From: Roseospira navarrensis
GTDB lineage: Bacteria; Pseudomonadota; Alphaproteobacteria; Rhodospirillales; Rhodospirillaceae
Length of the DNA: 37,282 nucleotides
Assembly: GCF_009601025.1 (NCBI RefSeq)
Contig: NZ_WIVE01000041.1
Coordinates: forward strand, 1-37,282
Reading direction: 5' to 3'
The notes beneath the pieces were generated by a model. The model was not told the DNA's origin. It made no database searches and worked only from the letters and a program-made list of their open reading frames with translations. Below, piece by piece: positions 35,039 to 37,282 of the stretch. Position 1 is the stretch's first letter. Every line of letters starts with the position of its first letter. Position numbers and translations under genes: made by a program.

Positions 35039-36733
35039 TCACTGCGTCTTCAGGTACTCGATGATCGCCCATCGCTCGGCGGGGGTCAGGCCGCCGGAGG
35101 GATACAGGTGGCCGCCGTTGCCGTTGCCGGGCAAACGGGTGTCGAAGCGGAACCGGCCCGGGGCCTCCCCGCTCTCATAGCCCAGCCGCTCCAGGTCCAG
35201 CGCCCGGCCGCCGGTCCAGAACACGGTGCGGCGCTCCTCGACCGGCGACAGCAGTTCGTAGATGGTGGGTACCGACCCGTTGTGCAGGTAGGGCCCCGTC
35301 GCCCAGACCCCGGCCAGCGGGCCGGCCTTCATGTCGGTCAGGCGGGGCGGACGGGTCGGCACCGGCCGGCCGTCCGGCCCCGGGTCGAACCGGAAACCGT
35401 TGAGCGCCACCTTCTCCTGCGGCGACAGGTCGGCGTCGTCCATGGCCCGCTCGACGGCGGCGGCCACGGTCCCGGCGAAGAACAGGGGCGCGGGCACCAC
35501 CTCGGCCCCGTCGAACAGCCGCGCCGTGGTGGCGTTGGTCGCGATCTGCCGGGTCAGCAGGCTTTGGGCGTAATTCGGATCGGTGCCCACGGTGCGGAAA
35601 TCCACCCGGCCGATGCGGATGAAGCTCTTGCCGAAGGGGTTGTCCGCCGGATCCGTGCGCGCGTAGGGCGGCATGGTGTGGCAGCCGGCGCAGGAGTCGC
35701 GGACCAGGGCCTCGCCCTCGGCGGCCAGGGTCCTGTCGATGACCCCCATGCGGGCCTCGTCCCAGGCCGGCGGCTCCAACTGGCGCAACCACTCTTCCAT
35801 TGCCGCCAACTCCGGCAGCAACATGGTGGAGCGGAAGGCCTCCGCCCCCGCGTCCGGCCCCAGGGCCGTGCGCCCGAACACGCCCAGCACCTGACCGCCG
35901 TTGCGCGCGATGGGACTGGCGGCGATCGGGTTCCACTGCACGAAGTCCAGTTCCGGTGTCAGCCACAGCGCGGGATAGCTGGTGGGCGCGGCCACCGGAT
36001 GCAGGTTGGATGGTTCGGCCTGATCCCGCACCGCCAGGGCATTGACGATCTGGGTCAGGGCATCGACCCGACCGAACCCGGAGTCCAGCGCCGGGCGGCG
36101 CATCACGGCGTCGGCGGCGAGGGTGCGGTCGAAGGCGGCCAGCTCCGCCGCCAGCGCCCGCGCCGCGTCGGCGTCGGTGGCGCCCAGGGCGCCCAGGGCG
36201 CCCAGGGCGGTGGTGAAGCGGGCCAGCCGCTCGGGGTCGCGCACCGTCAGCGACACCGCCCGGGCGAGCGCCTGATAGAAGCGGTCGAAGTCCAGATGCG
36301 CCGGCGCGCCGTCGATGCGGATCGGTGCGCCGTTCACCTCGACCGTGGCGGTATGGCAGGCCGCACAGGTCAGGCCGATCTGGTCCGCCTTCCGCTCCAC
36401 CGCGAGCCCGATCGGGTAGCCCTCCGGATTGAGCGCCGCATCCGGGCCGTCCCCGTCCGGCGGCAGGAAGCCGAACCGTTCCAGGTACGCCGGGTCGCCG
36501 AACCGGCCCGCGCCGTCCGGTCGCTCCAGCGCCGCGAACCACGACGCCGGCATCATGTGCGAGCCCTGGGGCGTGTAATAGAACTGCTGGCGCAGGGCCG
36601 GCGACCACCCCTGGTCCAGATACGAGAGCGGCTGGTCGGTGGGCGGCGACGCGCCGTCCGGCGGGAGGGCGCAGGCGGCGAGGGCGGCCGCCAGGGCGAG
36701 AGCCGGCGGCGCGAAGGCTCGGGCGAGGCGCAT
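35039..36733 (-). CDS. RoxA-like dihaem cytochrome c lipoprotein
   Basis: A 564-residue exported dihaem c-type cytochrome. The N-terminus is a lipoprotein signal with lipobox LAAC, so Cys21 is probably lipidated. Two haem motifs are seen: Cys123-Ala-Ala-Cys126-His127 and Cys348-Ala-Gly-Cys351-His352. The overall layout, with YPIGLAVERKADQIGLTCAACHT, SYPALWLTPELDFVQWNP, PPRLTDMKAGPLAGVWATGPYLHNGSVP and YEL in the C-terminal half, matches the RoxA-like dihaem family that includes rubber oxygenases and relatives of dihaem peroxidases. Whether it acts on an alkene, a peroxide or another substrate cannot be told. No electron-transfer partner is adjacent. The start is the ATG with GGAG about eight bases upstream. 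Confidence 0.85.
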   Translation of the reverse strand: MRLARAFAPPALALAAALAACALPPDGASPPTDQPLSYLDQGWSPALRQQFYYTPQGSHMMPASWFAALERPDGAGRFGDPAYLERFGFLPPDGDGPDAALNPEGYPIGLAVERKADQIGLTCAACHTATVEVNGAPIRIDGAPAHLDFDRFYQALARAVSLTVRDPERLARFTTALGALGALGATDADAARALAAELAAFDRTLAADAVMRRPALDSGFGRVDALTQIVNALAVRDQAEPSNLHPVAAPTSYPALWLTPELDFVQWNPIAASPIARNGGQVLGVFGRTALGPDAGAEAFRSTMLLPELAAMEEWLRQLEPPAWDEARMGVIDRTLAAEGEALVRDSCAGCHTMPPYARTDPADNPFGKSFIRIGRVDFRTVGTDPNYAQSLLTRQIATNATTARLFDGAEVVPAPLFFAGTVAAAVERAMDDADLSPQEKVALNGFRFDPGPDGRPVPTRPPRLTDMKAGPLAGVWATGPYLHNGSVPTIYELLSPVEERRTVFWTGGRALDLERLGYESGEAPGRFRFDTRLPGNGNGGHLYPSGGLTPAERWAIIEYLKTQ

Positions 36734-37091
36734 GGGGGCTCTCCGGGCGGTGGACGGGAACGGAGCGATGCGCGGGACCGTCGCCGGATCGGCCGGCCCC
36801 CGGGGTTCGGAGCGGGGGTTCGGAGCGGGGGGGGATCAGGGCGGGGGACACCCTCCAGAATGATCCAGCCTCATATCGAATGGCGCGCCCGTCAAGGATT
36901 TGCCGCGCCCCCCATGGCTCCGAACCCGGATGACCGTTCTGTGACACTGATGGGGTCGAACCCACCTCACACGAGGTCCTTCGGTCGCCCCCGGCGACGC
37001 GTCGCGTCGCCGCAAAGGCGTGCGACCATCGGACCGATGGTCGCGGGGGCTCCCTCAGGAGGACACGCTTTTAATAGAGAGTGTCATCAAC
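36734..37091. other. Intergenic region with short repeats
   Basis: A 13-base unit (ttcggagcggggg) is duplicated at 36806-36818 and 36819-36831. A near-perfect hairpin (ggcgacg/cgtcgcc) lies near 36994-37012 and a 23-base palindrome at 37022-37044. The T-loop-like ggttcgacc on the minus strand near 36960 is not part of a tRNA. No gene is seen. Confidence 0.5.
37022..37044. repeat. 23-base palindrome near the IS110 end
   Basis: gcgaccatcgg, one base, then its exact complement. It lies 47 bases beyond the transposase stop codon, outside or at the edge of the insertion sequence, and may be a target hairpin or a REP-like repeat. Confidence 0.6.

Positions 37092-37282
<191 letters not shown>

Noticed and set aside
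34686-35072. Extension of the RES antitoxin to 348 residues
   Set aside because: The extension covers the 9-nt repeat and promoter-like bases and has no ribosome site, whereas the start at 34685 has AGGAG at good spacing.
36950-36985. tRNA T-arm-like ggttcgacc on the minus strand
   Set aside because: The flanking stems do not pair and there is no acceptor, D or anticodon arm.

Overview
The window is GC-rich chromosomal DNA of an alphaproteobacterium, most likely a member of the Rhodospirillales (purple non-sulfur relatives). The clues are the order DUF4164 - zapA - 6S RNA - 5-formyltetrahydrofolate cyclo-ligase - TIGR00282 phosphoesterase, the etfB-etfA-hbd cluster, a ChvI/ChvG-type two-component pair, a TAXI TRAP receptor and a VPLPA-type sorted exported protein. 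No tRNA, rRNA, CRISPR array or prophage was recognised. The last bases hold the C-terminal end of an IS110-type transposase that runs off the window.

Layout. 1-4076 (minus): an exported DUF4139 protein, a small cysteine-rich metal-binding protein and a BCCT betaine/choline-type transporter. 4617-8139 (plus): hisI overlapping a COG0523 GTPase, a VPLPA-type secreted protein and a Tat-exported MlaC-like protein. 8083-8541 (minus): an unassigned gene. 8716-13957 (plus): the division/6S/folate block, then etfBA and a 3-hydroxyacyl-CoA dehydrogenase. 14034-17078 (minus): a large hybrid histidine kinase carrying its own REC and HPt domains. 17468-19816 (plus): SPFH protein, NfeD, HEPN and MNT genes, with the last three stop/start codons overlapping. 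19806-22226 (minus): gamma-glutamyltransferase and a DUF2889 protein. 22685-25706 (plus): a five-PAS diguanylate cyclase and a MazE/MazF pair whose antitoxin gene is frameshifted. 25712-27091 (minus): glutathione reductase. 27225-30705 (plus): ELM1-like protein, TAXI solute receptor and an FAH-family hydrolase. 30702-33139 (minus): a ChvG/ChvI-like pair. 33309-34685 (minus): a RES/Xre toxin-antitoxin pair. 35039-36733 (minus): a RoxA-like dihaem cytochrome c lipoprotein. 37092-end (minus): the IS110 end.

How the genes work together. Most of the window is housekeeping and accessory metabolism: electron transfer from acyl-CoA oxidation, folate, histidine, glutathione and osmolyte uptake. It also has a strong signalling component in the hybrid kinase, the c-di-GMP cyclase and ChvI/ChvG. 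Three toxin-antitoxin-type modules (HEPN/MNT, MazEF, RES/Xre) sit in otherwise ordinary DNA. The intergenic spaces carry several repeat families: a roughly 190-bp inverted-repeat element at 17182 and 21480 with an end fragment at 338, C/G-rich long hairpins at 85, 29719 and 29853, a 23-nt hairpin repeat directly after two stop codons, and a 9-nt periodic AT-rich leader before the RES/Xre pair.

The candidates for something less described are the SPFH-NfeD-HEPN-MNT operon, the broken MazE beside an intact MazF, the unusually long acidic antitoxin of the RES module with its 9-nt periodic leader, and the MITE-like repeat. All assignments rest on reading motifs by eye; no database search was run.
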